Positions 17,522 through 27,088 of a stretch of DNA of 64,000 bases are shown here, in pieces. Position numbers and translations under genes: made by a program. Position 1 is the first letter of the stretch. Each line of letters starts with the position of its first letter. The notes under the pieces were generated by a model. The model saw only the letters and a list, made by a program, of their open reading frames with translations. It searched no databases and was not told where the DNA came from. Origin of the DNA: DATAES01 sp963802415 (GTDB lineage Bacteria; Actinomycetota; Acidimicrobiia; Acidimicrobiales; JACDCH01); the NCBI GenBank assembly GCA_963802415.1, contig CAWDIH010000003.1, forward strand, positions 310,001-374,000. Reading direction: 5' to 3'.

Positions 17522-18784
17522 ATGGTCGACGTTTCGCTGCTCGAACTCTCGTCCCGCATCCTCGACGGCACCGAGGAGATCACGGACCACCATCCGTTCC
17601 GACCCTCGAACACGCTCGAGGAGGTGGGCGACGGCGTGGCCTTCGTGGAATCGTTCGCCAACGTCACCGCGTTCTCCACCCCGGACGGCTTGTGCCTCGT
17701 CGACACGGGCAGCGCCCTCGTCGCAGCCGCGGTGCACGAGGCGGTGCGGTCCTGGTCCGCGGAACGAGCGACCACCGCCGTCTACACCCACGGCCACATC
17801 GACCACGTCTTCGGTACCGCCGCTTTCGAAGCCGAAGGACCCATGCGGGTGATCGGCCACACCGGGATCGAACCCCGCTTCGACCGGTACGTGAAGACCG
17901 CCGGCTACAACGCCGTGATCAATCAGCGGCAGTTCCGCGCGCCCGGTTTGCAATGGCCAGTCGAGTACCGGCGGCCGGACGTGACGTACACCGACCGCCT
18001 CGACCTCGACCTCGGCGGCGTCGCCGCGGAGCTGCACCACGCCCGCGGGGAGACCGACGACCACACGTGGGTCTGGGTACCCGAACGCCAGACTTTGTGC
18101 ACTGGCGACCTCATCATCTGGTGCACGCCCAACGCCGGCAATCCCCAGAAGGTGCAGCGTTACGCAGAGGACTGGGCGACCGCCCTACGGGAGATGGCGG
18201 CGCTCGAACCGGAGCCGGAGGTGTTGCTGCCCGGCCATGGGTTGCCGATCGCGGGAGCGGAGCGGATCCGGTCCGTACTGCTCGACACGGCCACGCTGCT
18301 CGAGTCGCTCGCGGCCCAGACCCTGGCGCTCATGAACGAGGGCGCCAGGCTCGAGGACATCATCCATACGGTGGCCGCGCCCCCAGACCTGCTCTCGAGG
18401 CCCTACCTTCGTCCGATCTACGACGACCCGGAGTTCATCGTGCGCAATCTCTGGCGCCTGTACGGCGGCTGGTACGACGGCAATCCCGCTCATCTCAAGC
18501 CTGCCCGCGAGCAGGCGTTGGCGGCCGAGCTCGCGGGGCTCGTCGGTGGCGCCGACGTGCTCGCGCGGCGGGCGGTCGAGCTCTCGGCAACCGGCGAGGA
18601 CGCCGATCTCCGCCTGGCGGGCCATCTCGCGGAGTACGCGGCAATGGCGGCACCGGATTCTGCCCCTGCGCACCGGGCGCGGGCCGAGGTGTTCGCCCGC
18701 CGGCGGGAGGCCGAGCCGTCGTTGATGGCCAAGGGCGTGTTCTCGTGGGCCGAGGCCGAATCGCTCATGCGAGCGGGGGCCTAG
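17522..18784 (+). CDS. Metallo-beta-lactamase-fold hydrolase (alkyl-sulfatase-like)
   Basis: 420 residues. The zinc motif THGHIDHVFG (HxHxDH) is at about residues 89-98. A further metal ligand is in CTGDLIIWCTPNAGNPQKVQRY, and LLPGHGLPI supplies the last His. The order MBL domain, then a helical region of about 130 residues (YGGWYDGNPAHLKPAREQAL) matches the alkyl/aryl-sulfatase group, where YGGWYDGNP is a hallmark; the C-terminal SCP2-like domain of full SDS hydrolases is absent. A hydrolytic role on a sulfate ester is plausible but not shown. Divergent from TetR; the stop directly abuts the FKBP start. Confidence 0.83.
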   Translation: MVDVSLLELSSRILDGTEEITDHHPFRPSNTLEEVGDGVAFVESFANVTAFSTPDGLCLVDTGSALVAAAVHEAVRSWSAERATTAVYTHGHIDHVFGTAAFEAEGPMRVIGHTGIEPRFDRYVKTAGYNAVINQRQFRAPGLQWPVEYRRPDVTYTDRLDLDLGGVAAELHHARGETDDHTWVWVPERQTLCTGDLIIWCTPNAGNPQKVQRYAEDWATALREMAALEPEPEVLLPGHGLPIAGAERIRSVLLDTATLLESLAAQTLALMNEGARLEDIIHTVAAPPDLLSRPYLRPIYDDPEFIVRNLWRLYGGWYDGNPAHLKPAREQALAAELAGLVGGADVLARRAVELSATGEDADLRLAGHLAEYAAMAAPDSAPAHRARAEVFARRREAEPSLMAKGVFSWAEAESLMRAGA

Positions 18785-19498
18785 ATGCCGACGAACGCGA
18801 AGCCGAAGAGCAAGGGCGCCCGCCAGCAGGCTGTGCGGCGAGCGCGAGTCGCGGCGGCGGCAAATGCTGCGCGGCGGCACGACCGGCGTCGGTGGTGGAT
18901 CGCGTTCGTCGGTGTCGCCGTGTTGCTCATCGCGATCGTGTTCGGTGTGTTCGTGTCCAATCGCAATGGGTCGTCCAAGACTGCGACCGGATCCGGTTCC
19001 ACCCAGCAGTGCGTCGCGATGGCCGACACGCCACCTCCGGGTTTCCCACCTGTGCCCGTGCATGTCGGTCCTGCACCCACAGAGCTCGTGGTCGAGGAGA
19101 TGCGCGCCGGGACCGGAGCGGATCCCGTGCAGAGGGGCGACTCCGTGACCGTGAACTATGTCGGCGTGAACTGCCGCGACGGCAAGATCTTCGACTCGTC
19201 CTCGAACCAGGGGCACCCCGTTTCGGTCCAGCTCGGCGACGTGATCCCCGGATGGCAACAGGGCATCCCCGGCATGCATGTCGGCGAGCAGCGATTGCTG
19301 GGCGTACCGCCCAACCTCGCCTATGGCGCTGACGGACGCCCCGGCATCGAGCCGAACGCAACGCTGTGGTTCGCCGTGGAGCTGCTCAGTATCGACTCCC
19401 ACGCGTCGACGACCGCGCCGGAAGGGTCGGTCCCGCCGGCGCCGACATCGACGCCCCCGCCGGCGCCGACATCGACGCCCCCGCCGGTGTCGAGCTAG
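18785..19498 (+). CDS. FKBP-type peptidyl-prolyl isomerase, membrane-anchored
   Basis: 237 residues. A basic N-terminus rich in Lys/Arg precedes a transmembrane helix (WWIAFVGVAVLLIAIVFGVFV). The FKBP domain, about residues 95-200, has GDSVTVNYVGVNCRDGKIFDSS, VIPGWQQGIPGMHVGEQRLL and LAYGADGRPGIEPNATLWF. The C-terminal tail repeats PPAPTSTP and looks like a flexible envelope linker. It probably assists folding of secreted proteins outside the membrane. ATG follows the upstream TAG with no gap. The 3' end overlaps the convergent NTF2-like gene by 4 bp. Confidence 0.88.
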   Translation: MPTNAKPKSKGARQQAVRRARVAAAANAARRHDRRRWWIAFVGVAVLLIAIVFGVFVSNRNGSSKTATGSGSTQQCVAMADTPPPGFPPVPVHVGPAPTELVVEEMRAGTGADPVQRGDSVTVNYVGVNCRDGKIFDSSSNQGHPVSVQLGDVIPGWQQGIPGMHVGEQRLLGVPPNLAYGADGRPGIEPNATLWFAVELLSIDSHASTTAPEGSVPPAPTSTPPPAPTSTPPPVSS

Positions 19499-19929
19499 CG
19501 AGCTGCGACCGGCGCGCCGTGGTGGACGACGAGGCGCCAGCGCTGCCCGTCGAACACGAACATGTTCAGCGCCGCCACCGTGCCGCTGATCGTCTCGCTG
19601 ATCAGGTTCTCGTCCACCGTCACCCAGGCCACATCGGCTTCGATCGCAACCGCTTCGTTGGTCAGGATGAACTGCAGCGGTGTGGCGTTGCTGAACAAGG
19701 CGAACCACGAGCTCGACACGGACGCCCATCCCCGCAACGTCTGCCATCCCGGATGGGTGCACACGACGCGGTCGGAGTGCTCCCACGAGTCCGACATGGC
19801 GTCGATGTCCCGGGCCTCGAATGCTTCGTAGAACGCGCGGTTGGCGGCGAGCACATCCGCTTCGGCTTCGATGCAGCGCACCGTACCGGGTGACCGGGGA
19901 TCCCCGTAAGTGTCACACCCCTCGGTCAA
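19495..19929 (-). CDS. SnoaL/NTF2-like protein
   Basis: 144 residues. FYEAFEARDIDAMSDSWEHSD is the typical opening helix of SnoaL-like (ketosteroid-isomerase-related) small proteins. The curved sheet follows: VCTHPGWQTLRGWASV, then VDENLISETISGTVAALNMF, then WRLVVHHGAP. The family includes isomerases, cyclases and many ligand-binding proteins, and no specific function can be read here. The true start may be an internal codon nearer EAEADVLAANRAF, since the first 20 residues are atypical. It is divergent from the RecB-like nuclease. Confidence 0.75.
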   Translation of the reverse strand: MTEGCDTYGDPRSPGTVRCIEAEADVLAANRAFYEAFEARDIDAMSDSWEHSDRVVCTHPGWQTLRGWASVSSSWFALFSNATPLQFILTNEAVAIEADVAWVTVDENLISETISGTVAALNMFVFDGQRWRLVVHHGAPVAAR

Positions 19930-19938
19930 GATGGTCGC

Positions 19939-20790
19939 GTGCCGATGGACCCGCCCCGCACGCTGTCGCCGTCGAAGGTTGCTGCCTTCACCGACTGCGC
20001 GCTCGCGTTCCGGTTCTCGGTGATCGACCGGCTGCCGGAGCCGCCGTCACCATGGAGCACCAAGGGCACGCTGGTCCACGCCGCGCTCGAGCGCCTCTTC
20101 CTGCTCGACCCTGCCGCTCGAACGACCGACGCCGCGTCCGTCGCGCTCGACCACGCGTTCTCCGCCCTCCGCCTCGACGCTGAGTTCGTCGACCTGCGCC
20201 TGAGCCCGAACGAGGAAGCCGCGTTCCTCGATGACGCCCGCCGGCTCGTCCGCAACTACTTCCGCCTCGAAGACCCAGCGTTGGTGCGCCCGATCGGCGT
20301 CGAGTTGATGCTCGACGCCGACGTCGGTGGCGTACGGCTACGCGGGATCATCGACCGGCTCGAGCTCGATCACAACGGCGAACTGGTCGTCACCGACTAC
20401 AAGACCGGCAAGGCACCTGCGGAGCGCTACGAACGAGGCCGGCTCGACGGCGTGCAGCTCTACTCGTTGTTGTGCGAGCGCAACTTCGGGCGGCGCCCGG
20501 CTCGGGTCCGTCTGCTGTATCTCGGCGATCCCATCGAGATCAGCACGAGCCCGAGCGATCAATCGACGAGGGCTGCCGGCCGCAAGGTCGGCGCCATCTG
20601 GACAGCGGTGGAGCGGGCGTGCGAGCGCGGCGACTTCCGCCCGCGACCTTCGCGGCTGTGCGAGTACTGCGCGTTCCGCACGTACTGCCCCTCCTTCGGC
20701 GGTGATCCCGACGAAGCCACTCGCGTCGCGGCCGCAACCCACGCGGCCGGTACGCTCCCCGGCCTTGCCCAGGTCGCTCTCGCCGACTGA
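19939..20790 (+). CDS. RecB-like PD-(D/E)XK nuclease with probable Fe-S cluster
   Basis: 283 residues. SPSKVAAFTDCALAFRF opens the fold; the catalytic residues are in GIIDRLEL and VVTDYKTGKAP (Asp near 153, Lys near 155), the classic motif of PD-(D/E)XK exonucleases. A cysteine in the first motif plus CEYCAFRTYC at the C-terminus matches the four-cysteine iron-sulfur arrangement of AddB- and Cas4-like nucleases. No cas genes are nearby, so a DNA repair or recombination role is more likely than CRISPR adaptation. The end overlaps the proposed PAP2 start by about 26 bp. Confidence 0.85.
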   Translation: MPMDPPRTLSPSKVAAFTDCALAFRFSVIDRLPEPPSPWSTKGTLVHAALERLFLLDPAARTTDAASVALDHAFSALRLDAEFVDLRLSPNEEAAFLDDARRLVRNYFRLEDPALVRPIGVELMLDADVGGVRLRGIIDRLELDHNGELVVTDYKTGKAPAERYERGRLDGVQLYSLLCERNFGRRPARVRLLYLGDPIEISTSPSDQSTRAAGRKVGAIWTAVERACERGDFRPRPSRLCEYCAFRTYCPSFGGDPDEATRVAAATHAAGTLPGLAQVALAD

Positions 20791-21329
20791 CATCAGACGC
20801 CGCGTCCGCGCGTTCGACGACCGTGTGGACGCCACCTTCGACCAGATCGCGCGGCCATCCGACAATCGACCGCCTCATGTACGGCGCGTCCGAACTCGGT
20901 GATTTCTCCCTTCTCTGGCACATGGTGGGAATGGCCCGTGGGCTGACCTCCGACAAGCGAGCCAACGAAGCCATCCGCCTTTCGGTCATCCTTGCGGGCG
21001 AGTCCCTCCTCGTGAACGGTGTGATCAAGTCGTTCTTCCGGCGGCGACGCCCGATCTGGGAGCAACCGCGCGCGTTCCGCATCCGTCGTCCCCGCAGCAG
21101 CAGCTTTCCCAGCGGCCACGCCAGCGCCGCGTTCACTGCGGCCACCGTTCTGAGCGAGGGCGATCCCTTGTGGCCGGTGTACTACGCGGCCGCCGCAGTC
21201 GTGGCCTCGAGCCGGACCTACGTCAAGATCCACCACGCCTCCGACGTCGTCGCCGGCGTTGCCACGGGGCTGGTCATCGGCCGGATCGCCCGCAGAGCGT
21301 GGCCAAAATCCGGAATGTCCCGGAGCTAG
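20765..21329 (+). pseudogene. PAP2-family phosphatase, frameshifted near 20852
   Basis: The main frame contains the acid-phosphatase motifs: KSFFRRRRPIWEQPR, SSSFPSGHASAAF, and SRTYVKIHHASDVVAG. The N-terminal helix RRRVRAFDDRVDATFDQI lies in a neighbouring frame and joins at ATCGCGCGGCC near 20852 if one base is dropped, giving DQIRGHPTIDRLMYGASELG, as in actinobacterial PAP2 proteins. Members dephosphorylate lipid phosphates at the membrane. TTG 20765 is the nearest start in the N-terminal frame; an alternative is a shorter protein from ATG 20878. Confidence 0.72.
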
Positions 21330-21345
21330 ATGTGTTGGAGGTCAC

Positions 21346-21954
21346 ATGACCCTTTCCTTCGCCGTCACCTGGGACTACCGGTGCCCGTTCGCCCGCAACG
21401 TCCACGAGCACCTGCTGAATGCCCAGGCCGGCGGAGCCGACTGGGATGTTCGGTACATGCCGTTCTCGTTGGGACAGGCCCACGTGGCCGAGGGTGAGCC
21501 CGACGTGTGGGAGGAGCCCGAGAAAGACTCCGGCATCGTGGCGTTGCAAGCCGGGGTCATCGTGCGGGATCGGTTCCCCGAGCGGTTCCCGCAGGTACAT
21601 CGGGCGTTGTTCGGCGCCCGCCACGACGAAGGTCTCAAGCTCCAGGATCAGGACGTGGTACGCAACGTGCTCGCCACGAACGGCGTCGACGCCGACGAGG
21701 TCTTCGCGGCGATCGACGATGGCACCGCTCTCAAGCAGGTGCAGGCAGAGCACGAGGCCATCGTCGGCAGCCACAACGTGTGGGGTGTGCCGACGTTCAT
21801 CTCGGGCGACGAGGCCGTGTTCGTCCGCATCATGGATCGGGCGCCCGAGGGAACCGACAAGAACGTGTCGCGGGACACGATCGAGCGCCTCGTCAACCTC
21901 CTCGACTCGTGGCCGAATCTCAACGAGTTCAAGCACACCTCGATCAAGCGCTGA
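21346..21954 (+). CDS. DsbA-family (thioredoxin-fold) oxidoreductase-like protein
   Basis: 202 residues from ATG 21346, which has TTGGAGG six bases upstream. FAVTWDYRCPFARNVHEHLL is the beta-alpha opening of DsbA-like proteins; VWGVPTFIS near residue 145 carries the cis-proline loop. The active-site position reads CPFA, so the second cysteine of CxxC is missing. This points to a monothiol or glutathione/mycothiol-transferase-like role rather than disulfide exchange. It stands alone between PAP2 and WS/DGAT. Confidence 0.8.
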   Translation: MTLSFAVTWDYRCPFARNVHEHLLNAQAGGADWDVRYMPFSLGQAHVAEGEPDVWEEPEKDSGIVALQAGVIVRDRFPERFPQVHRALFGARHDEGLKLQDQDVVRNVLATNGVDADEVFAAIDDGTALKQVQAEHEAIVGSHNVWGVPTFISGDEAVFVRIMDRAPEGTDKNVSRDTIERLVNLLDSWPNLNEFKHTSIKR

Positions 21955-22051
21955 TCGCGTTTCGGCGTGCAATAGCCACACCGCGTGTGGCTGACGCACG
22001 CCTTTTCAGAGCGGGTCCGAGCGCCCGATCCGTCCCACTAACCTGACCCCG

Positions 22052-23468
22052 ATGGCCGCCAACAGGCCGGTCCTCGGCGAGCACCGGATGAGCGACGTCG
22101 AGGCCCTGATTTGGAACCTCGAGAAGGACCCGTACCTCGCGTCGTCGTTCGCGAATGTCACGCTGCTCGACCAGCCACCGGACCCGGACCGCCTGCGCGC
22201 CGCGTCTTGCGCATGCCGTGAGCGTCGTGCCCCGCCTCCACCAGCGAGTGGCCCCCGCACTCGGTCGGCTCGCGCCGCCGGAGTGGCAGGACGATCCCAA
22301 CTTCGACCTCGACTACCACATCCGCCACATCGCGCTGCCCGAGCCTCACACAGAGCGGACGTTGTTCGACCTCGCAGTCGTACTCGAGGCGGCGCCTCTC
22401 GACCGCACCCGGCCGTTGTGGGAGTTCACGATCATCGACGGTGTCGGCGATGGCGGCGCCGCGCTGTTCCAGAAGATCCATCACACGGTGACGGACGGCG
22501 AAGGCGGTGTTCGCATGTCCGCCGAGTTCATCGACTTCACTCGGGAGGGAGCGCCCGACGAGCCCCCACCCCCATCGCCTCCGGAAGCCCGCGAGGAACC
22601 CGAGGCGCCGGCGAACTTCTTCGCGACCGCGAGCGAAACCGCTGCCCACAACCTCCGACGCGGGCTCGGCCTCGGACGTCGTGCGGCTGGTGAGACCGTC
22701 GACCTGCTGCGTCACCCGGCTCGCATCCCTGGCGTGGGAGTGGAGGTCGCTGCGTCCGTGCAGTCACTCGCGCGGCAAGTCGCAGTCACCGACCGAGCGC
22801 ATTCACCGCTGTGGACCGAACGCTCGCTGCGCAGACGGTTCGAAGTTCTGCGCATCCCTCTCGACGACACGAAGCGCGCCGCCAAGGCTCTGGGAGGCAG
22901 CATCAACGACTTGTTCGTGGCCGGCGCGGCTGGAGCCGCCGGGGCGTATCACCGAGCCAATGGCATCGATGTCGACGAGCTCCGGATCTCGATGCCCGTG
23001 TCCACTCGCACGGACCGTTCGATGGGCGGCAACGCTTTCACTCCGGCAAGAGTCCTCGTGCCCGTCGGCCTCATCGATCCGGTCGAACGCTTCAGCGCAG
23101 TGCGCGAACGATTGAACGTGACGAAGAAGGAACGATCGCTGGCAATGGCCGAGTCATTCGCGGGTGTCGCGAACGTGTTACCGACATCGGTCCTCGTGCG
23201 GTTCGCGCGTCAGCAGACCGAAACCGTGGACTTCGCAACGTCCAACGTGCGTGGGGCGCCCTTCGACCTCTACGTGGGCGGCGCCAAGATCGTTGCGAAC
23301 TATCCAATGGGTCCGACCGGCGGCACCGCCTTCAATCTGACGTTGCTTTCGTCCGGCGGGTCACTGGACATGGGACTGAACATCGACGTCGCCGCCGTCG
23401 AAGATCCCGAACTGCTGCGTACGAGTCTCGAGGACTCGTACGCGGAACTACTCGCTACCGGTTCGTAA
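22052..23468 (+). pseudogene. WS/DGAT family acyltransferase, frameshifted near 22205
   Basis: The first 50 residues (GEHRMSDVEALIWNLEKDP) are in one frame. The rest, beginning RLAHAVSVVPRLHQRV, is one frame over and includes PEWQDDPNFDLDYH, the active site KIHHTVTDGEGG, and the C-terminal DFATSNVRGAPFDLYVGGA. Removing one C from GCGCGCCGCGTC near 22205 joins them exactly and gives about 471 residues. As for the intact copy at 2093, the role would be wax ester or triacylglycerol synthesis; the two are paralogues, not recent copies. Confidence 0.85.
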
Positions 23469-23486
23469 GTGGAGTAGCGCGGGCGC

Positions 23487-23654
23487 CTAGTTGGCGGCGG
23501 GCTCGCGTGGAGCGCTCAGCAGGGTGCGCACGTCGAGAAGGAGATCCGCGACCTCGTCGGTCGACACCAGGTCACGATGGAGCATCTCGCCCAAGCCGCG
23601 ATCGATGATCGCTAGAGCTTCGCTGATCACGTCGAGTTCTGTGGTCTCGGTCAT
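23487..23654 (-). CDS. Small protein of unknown function
   Basis: 55 residues from ATG 23654 (TETTELDVISEALAIIDRGL and onward to the stop). It is acidic and predicted helical, with ALAIIDRGLGEMLHRDLVS and VADLLLDVRTLLS, like short actinobacterial coiled helices. AGAGAGGGC precedes the ATG. A longer in-frame start exists at 23798 but adds a segment of non-protein-like composition. It lies in the 3' region between WS/DGAT and the LLM gene, on the opposite strand from both. Confidence 0.5.
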   Translation of the reverse strand: MTETTELDVISEALAIIDRGLGEMLHRDLVSTDEVADLLLDVRTLLSAPREPAAN

Positions 23655-23835
23655 GCCCTCTCTCCAACAGCTCCGGCCGCTCATGCTTCCCGGTCGAAGG
23701 TCACATGATGGCAGAGCGTTCTCTTCGTTCGCCCACCCTACCCACCAAGAGTGACGAGGAAGCATCATGATGCTGTGATCTCGGCGTTCCCCGGCCACGC
23801 AGGCCGTCGGTCACGGGAGTTAGCGTCTCGGCCCC

Positions 23836-24856
23836 ATGAGCCCGGGTACCCGTCCGGACGCCTACGGCGTCACGTATGCAAGCCTGATGGGCCTCGGTCC
23901 GTCGCTCGCCCCGAAGGTGGCGGCCAGGGCGGCGGAGCTCGGCTATCGCCACTTCTGGACGGCGGAGACCACCGGACCGGAGGCGTTCGTGATCCTGTCA
24001 GCCGCCGGCGCCGCCGCACCCGATCTCGGGCTCGGAACAGGCGTTCTCGCGCTGCAGCTACGGACGCCGATGGTGGTCGCGATGGGGGGTGCCACGCTTC
24101 AGTCCCTGCATCCCGACTCGGACATCGTGCTCGGTGTCGGCATCTCCTCTCCGGTGGTCACCGAGCGATGGCACGGCGTCCCCTACGGCGACCGTCCGTT
24201 GGCGCGGACCCGCGAGTACGTCACCTTGCTGCGCGAATGTCTCACGGGCGAGGCCGTCACCTTCAAGGGTGACTACTACACGTGCAGCCGGTTCCGGCTC
24301 GGCGTGCGTCTCGGCGACCGCCGCCCCAAGGTCGTCGTCGGCGCGCTCAACCCGCAGATGCTGCGACTCGCCGGCGAGGTGGCTGACGGCGTTCTGCTCA
24401 ACTACCTCCCCTCAACGCACGTCGAATGGTCGGTCGAGCAAGTGCGCGCTGGGGAAGCGGCCGCGGGCCGAGCGCCTGGATCGTCGACCATCTACGCCTA
24501 CGTCCATCTCGGCGTCGCGGCCCGACCCGATGGCATCGAACCTGCCGCGACGCGATCTTTTCTCCTACTCGGTCGTCGACGCGTACGCGCGCAACTTCGA
24601 ACGGGCGGGCTTCGCTGCGGACGTGGCTGCTGTCCGAGAACGACATCAAGCCGGTGATCGGGAAGGTGCACTCGGGGCGGTCAGTGACGGCTTCGTCGAC
24701 GCCATCGACATCATGGGCGACGCGGACCACGTGCACGCGAGCATGCAGGCATACGTCGACGCGGGAGTCGACGTACCGATCCTGATGCCGCTGCCGTGGG
24801 GACCGGACCGTTGGAACGTCATCGACGAAACGATCCGCGCCGCGATCGGTGGTTGA
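23836..24856 (+). pseudogene. LLM-class F420-dependent oxidoreductase, frameshifted near 24546
   Basis: The first 235 residues carry the TIM-barrel features of the F420 LLM family: YRHFWTAETTGPEAFVILSA, LGLGTGVLALQLRTPMV, VLGVGISSPVVTERWHGVPY. After the region near 24546 the homology continues one frame over with RRDLFSYSVVDAYARNFERA and ends in PILMPLPWGPDRWNVIDETI. Dropping one C in CTGCCGCG rejoins the halves, for about 339 residues. The enzyme would transfer hydride using reduced F420. The SDR gene follows 24 bp later. Confidence 0.83.
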
Positions 24857-24880
24857 CGCCCCGAGGACTACGTTCACGAT

Positions 24881-25673
24881 GTGGACCTGACGGACAGGGT
24901 CGTCGTTGTCACCGGCGGGGCCAACGGCATCGGCCGAGCCCTGTGCCGGCGGTTCGTCGCGGAGGGCGCACGTGCGGTCGTGGTCGTCGATCGGGACGGC
25001 GACGGCGTCCAGACCTTGACCGCGGAGCTCGGTGACGCTGCCCTGGGCCTGACCGCCGACGTCGCCGTCGAAGCCGACATCGTCAACGTGGTCGAGCACA
25101 CCGAAGAGCAGTTCGGCCCGATCGATCTGTTCTGTTCGAATGCCGGCATCGGGGGCGGCGGTGGCATCGAGGCGCCCGACGAGCGGTGGCAGTCCGTGTG
25201 GGAGATCAACGTGATGGCGCACGTGTTCGCCGCGAGAGCGGTGCTGCCGTCGATGCTGGCACACGGTGAGGGCTACCTCCTCAATACCGGCATCAGCTGC
25301 GGGACTGCTGATGAACATCGGCAACGCGTGCTACACGGCCACCAAGCACGCTGCTGTGGGGCTCGCCGAATGGCTCGCGGTCGCGTACGGCGATCGCGGC
25401 ATCAAGGTGTCCTGCCTGTGCCCGCAGGGCGTGCGCACGAACATGCTCTTGGGAGCGCCGGGCGACCCGTCAACGGAGGTGGTGCTCGCACAAGGAGCGA
25501 TCGAGCCCGAGGACGTCGCCGATGCAGTGGTCGAGGGCCTCCGCGCCGAGCGGTTTCTGATCCTGCCCCATCCCGAAGTAGCCGACTACCTCCGCCGCAA
25601 GGTCGAGGATCCGGACCGATGGCTGTCGGGGATGCGCCGCCTGCAACGGCACATCAACGAGTCCCTCGGTTGA
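24881..25673 (+). pseudogene. SDR-family oxidoreductase, frameshifted near 25293
   Basis: Frame one carries the cofactor motif VVVVTGGANGIGRALCRRFV and LFCSNAGIGGGGGIE. Frame two begins SAAGLLMNIGNACYTATKHA, holding the catalytic YxxxK, and runs to the stop. Removing one G from AATACCGGCATC near 25293 restores NTASAAGLL, the expected serine strand, and a protein of about 263 residues. GTG 24881 is the apparent start. It sits between the LLM and methyltransferase-glycosylase genes with gaps under 30 bp, so these three are probably one transcript. Confidence 0.83.
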
Positions 25674-25685
25674 CTTCAGGACGAC

Positions 25686-26754
25686 GTGGACCAGGAGACC
25701 CTTTCCATCTACGAAACCAACGCCGAGAAGTGGGCGAGCGTACGCAAGCCCAACCGCACCGACCTCACGAGAGCGCTGTCTGCTCGTTCGTCCGGACCGA
25801 GCGTCGATCTCGGCTGCGGACCAGGTTGGCACTCGGGCTTGCTACCGAAGCCGGTCGTCGCGCTCGACGGCGCACTGGCGATGTTGCGACTGGTCCGCGA
25901 GAACACGCCGGGTGCGCTTGCCGTGCAAGCGGACCTCGAGGCGCTCCCCTTCCGCCAAGAGGCCCTGGCAACGGCGTGGGCCCGCAACAGCTACGTCCAC
26001 CTGCCCGCGCGAGCGTGCCCGGCGCGCTGGCCGATCTTCATCGCGCGCTCGCTGTCGGTGCTCACGCGATGGTGCTGGTGCTACTGGGCGACCGCGAGGG
26101 ACGCAACATCTTCAAGCGCAACGACTTCCCCGATCGCTTCTTCTCGCAGTGGGACCTTGATCAGTTGCTCGACGTCCTCGTTGGTGCGGGCTTCGACATC
26201 GACGGCTACAACGTCGACGGCGAGACCGAGTACGAGGTCCACGTCCGGCTCACCCGGCCACGAACGCTTGCCGACCTCGTCGGTCCGGGCCTGCGGTTGC
26301 TGGTGTGCGGTCTCAATCCCAGCCTCTATGCCGCCGACGCCGGTATCGCGTTCGCCCGGCCAGGCAACCGGTTCTGGCCCGCCGCGCTCGCCGCGGGGAT
26401 CGCATCGCACGCGACCGCGATCCATGGCATGCGTTTCGCTCGCACGGCGTCGGCTTCACCGATCTCGTGAAGCGAGCGACGGTCGCCGCCAGCGAGCTCA
26501 CGAAGGACGAGTACCGCGCCGGCTACGCCCGCGTCGAGCGATTGGCGCGATGGCTGCAGCCCGGCGTGGTCGTGTTCCTCGGCCTCGCGGGATGGCGGGC
26601 GGCAGTGAATCGGCACGCCCGACCAGGGCTGCAAGCCGAAGGCATCGGCGGCCGTCCGGCCTACGTGATGCCGTCCACCAGCGGGCTCAACGCACGGGTG
26701 CCGCTCGCCGAACTGGTCGACCACCTGCGTGCGGCTGCCGCGATCTCGGGCTGA
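25686..26754 (+). pseudogene. Methyltransferase fused to Mug-type mismatch uracil-DNA glycosylase, two frameshifts
   Basis: The N-terminal part is a class I SAM-dependent methyltransferase: SVDLGCGPGWHSGLL (motif I), VVALDGALAMLRL, then after a shift near 26004 ALADLHRALAVGAHAMVLVL and a C-terminus to EVHVRLTRPRTLADL. In that same frame, with no stop or start between, begins a Mug glycosylase: GLNPSLYAADAGIAFARPGN followed by RFW, then after a shift near 26412 GVGFTDLVKRATVAASELTK and MPSTSGLNARV. Mug enzymes excise uracil or thymine from mismatches. The indels look like one missing C and one missing base. Corrected length is about 356 residues. Confidence 0.78.
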
Positions 26755-26836
26755 AACCTGCGATCGCACGTGCGTCTACGTGTCAAAACGACATGCCAAT
26801 GCACGTGCGATCCCACCAGGAGGGGGCTGCGAGCGG

Positions 26837-27007
26837 TCAGACGAGGGCGTTGGAGTTGCGAAGGCGTCCGGTCAGCATGGTGCCCCGGGTACCGCACCAG
26901 CACACCCACCGGACCTCGATGCCCCTCATCGTGTTGTGCATGGACTCGATGCGGCGCTCGGACAAGAGCACCTCACGCCCGTGCTGGGGACAGTGCACCG
27001 TGAACAT
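26837..27007 (-). CDS. Small zinc-ribbon-like protein
   Basis: 56 residues from ATG 27007. FTVHCPQHGREVLLSERRIE supplies Cys and His, and RWVCWCGTRGTMLTGR supplies a CxC pair, a pattern of short actinobacterial proteins likely to bind zinc. The longer reading frame to 27151 adds an atypical N-terminus and is not preferred. Function unknown. It is divergent from the GlxA-type regulator, whose start lies about 80 bp away. Confidence 0.65.
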   Translation of the reverse strand: MFTVHCPQHGREVLLSERRIESMHNTMRGIEVRWVCWCGTRGTMLTGRLRNSNALV

Positions 27008-27088
27008 GACCTGATCCTCCGTCTCGACGGTCGCCGACGCTAGTGGCAGAGATGTACGTGCTCGAATGATTTCTGCCATACTGGCGAG

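Noticed and set aside
18185..19786. 533-codon minus-strand frame opposite the MBL and FKBP genes
   Set aside because: Antisense shadow, no recognisable motif; both plus-strand genes are well supported.
19939..20790. Cas4 nuclease of a CRISPR system
   Set aside because: Cysteine pattern is Cas4/AddB-like, but no cas gene or repeat array is present; called a general RecB-like nuclease.
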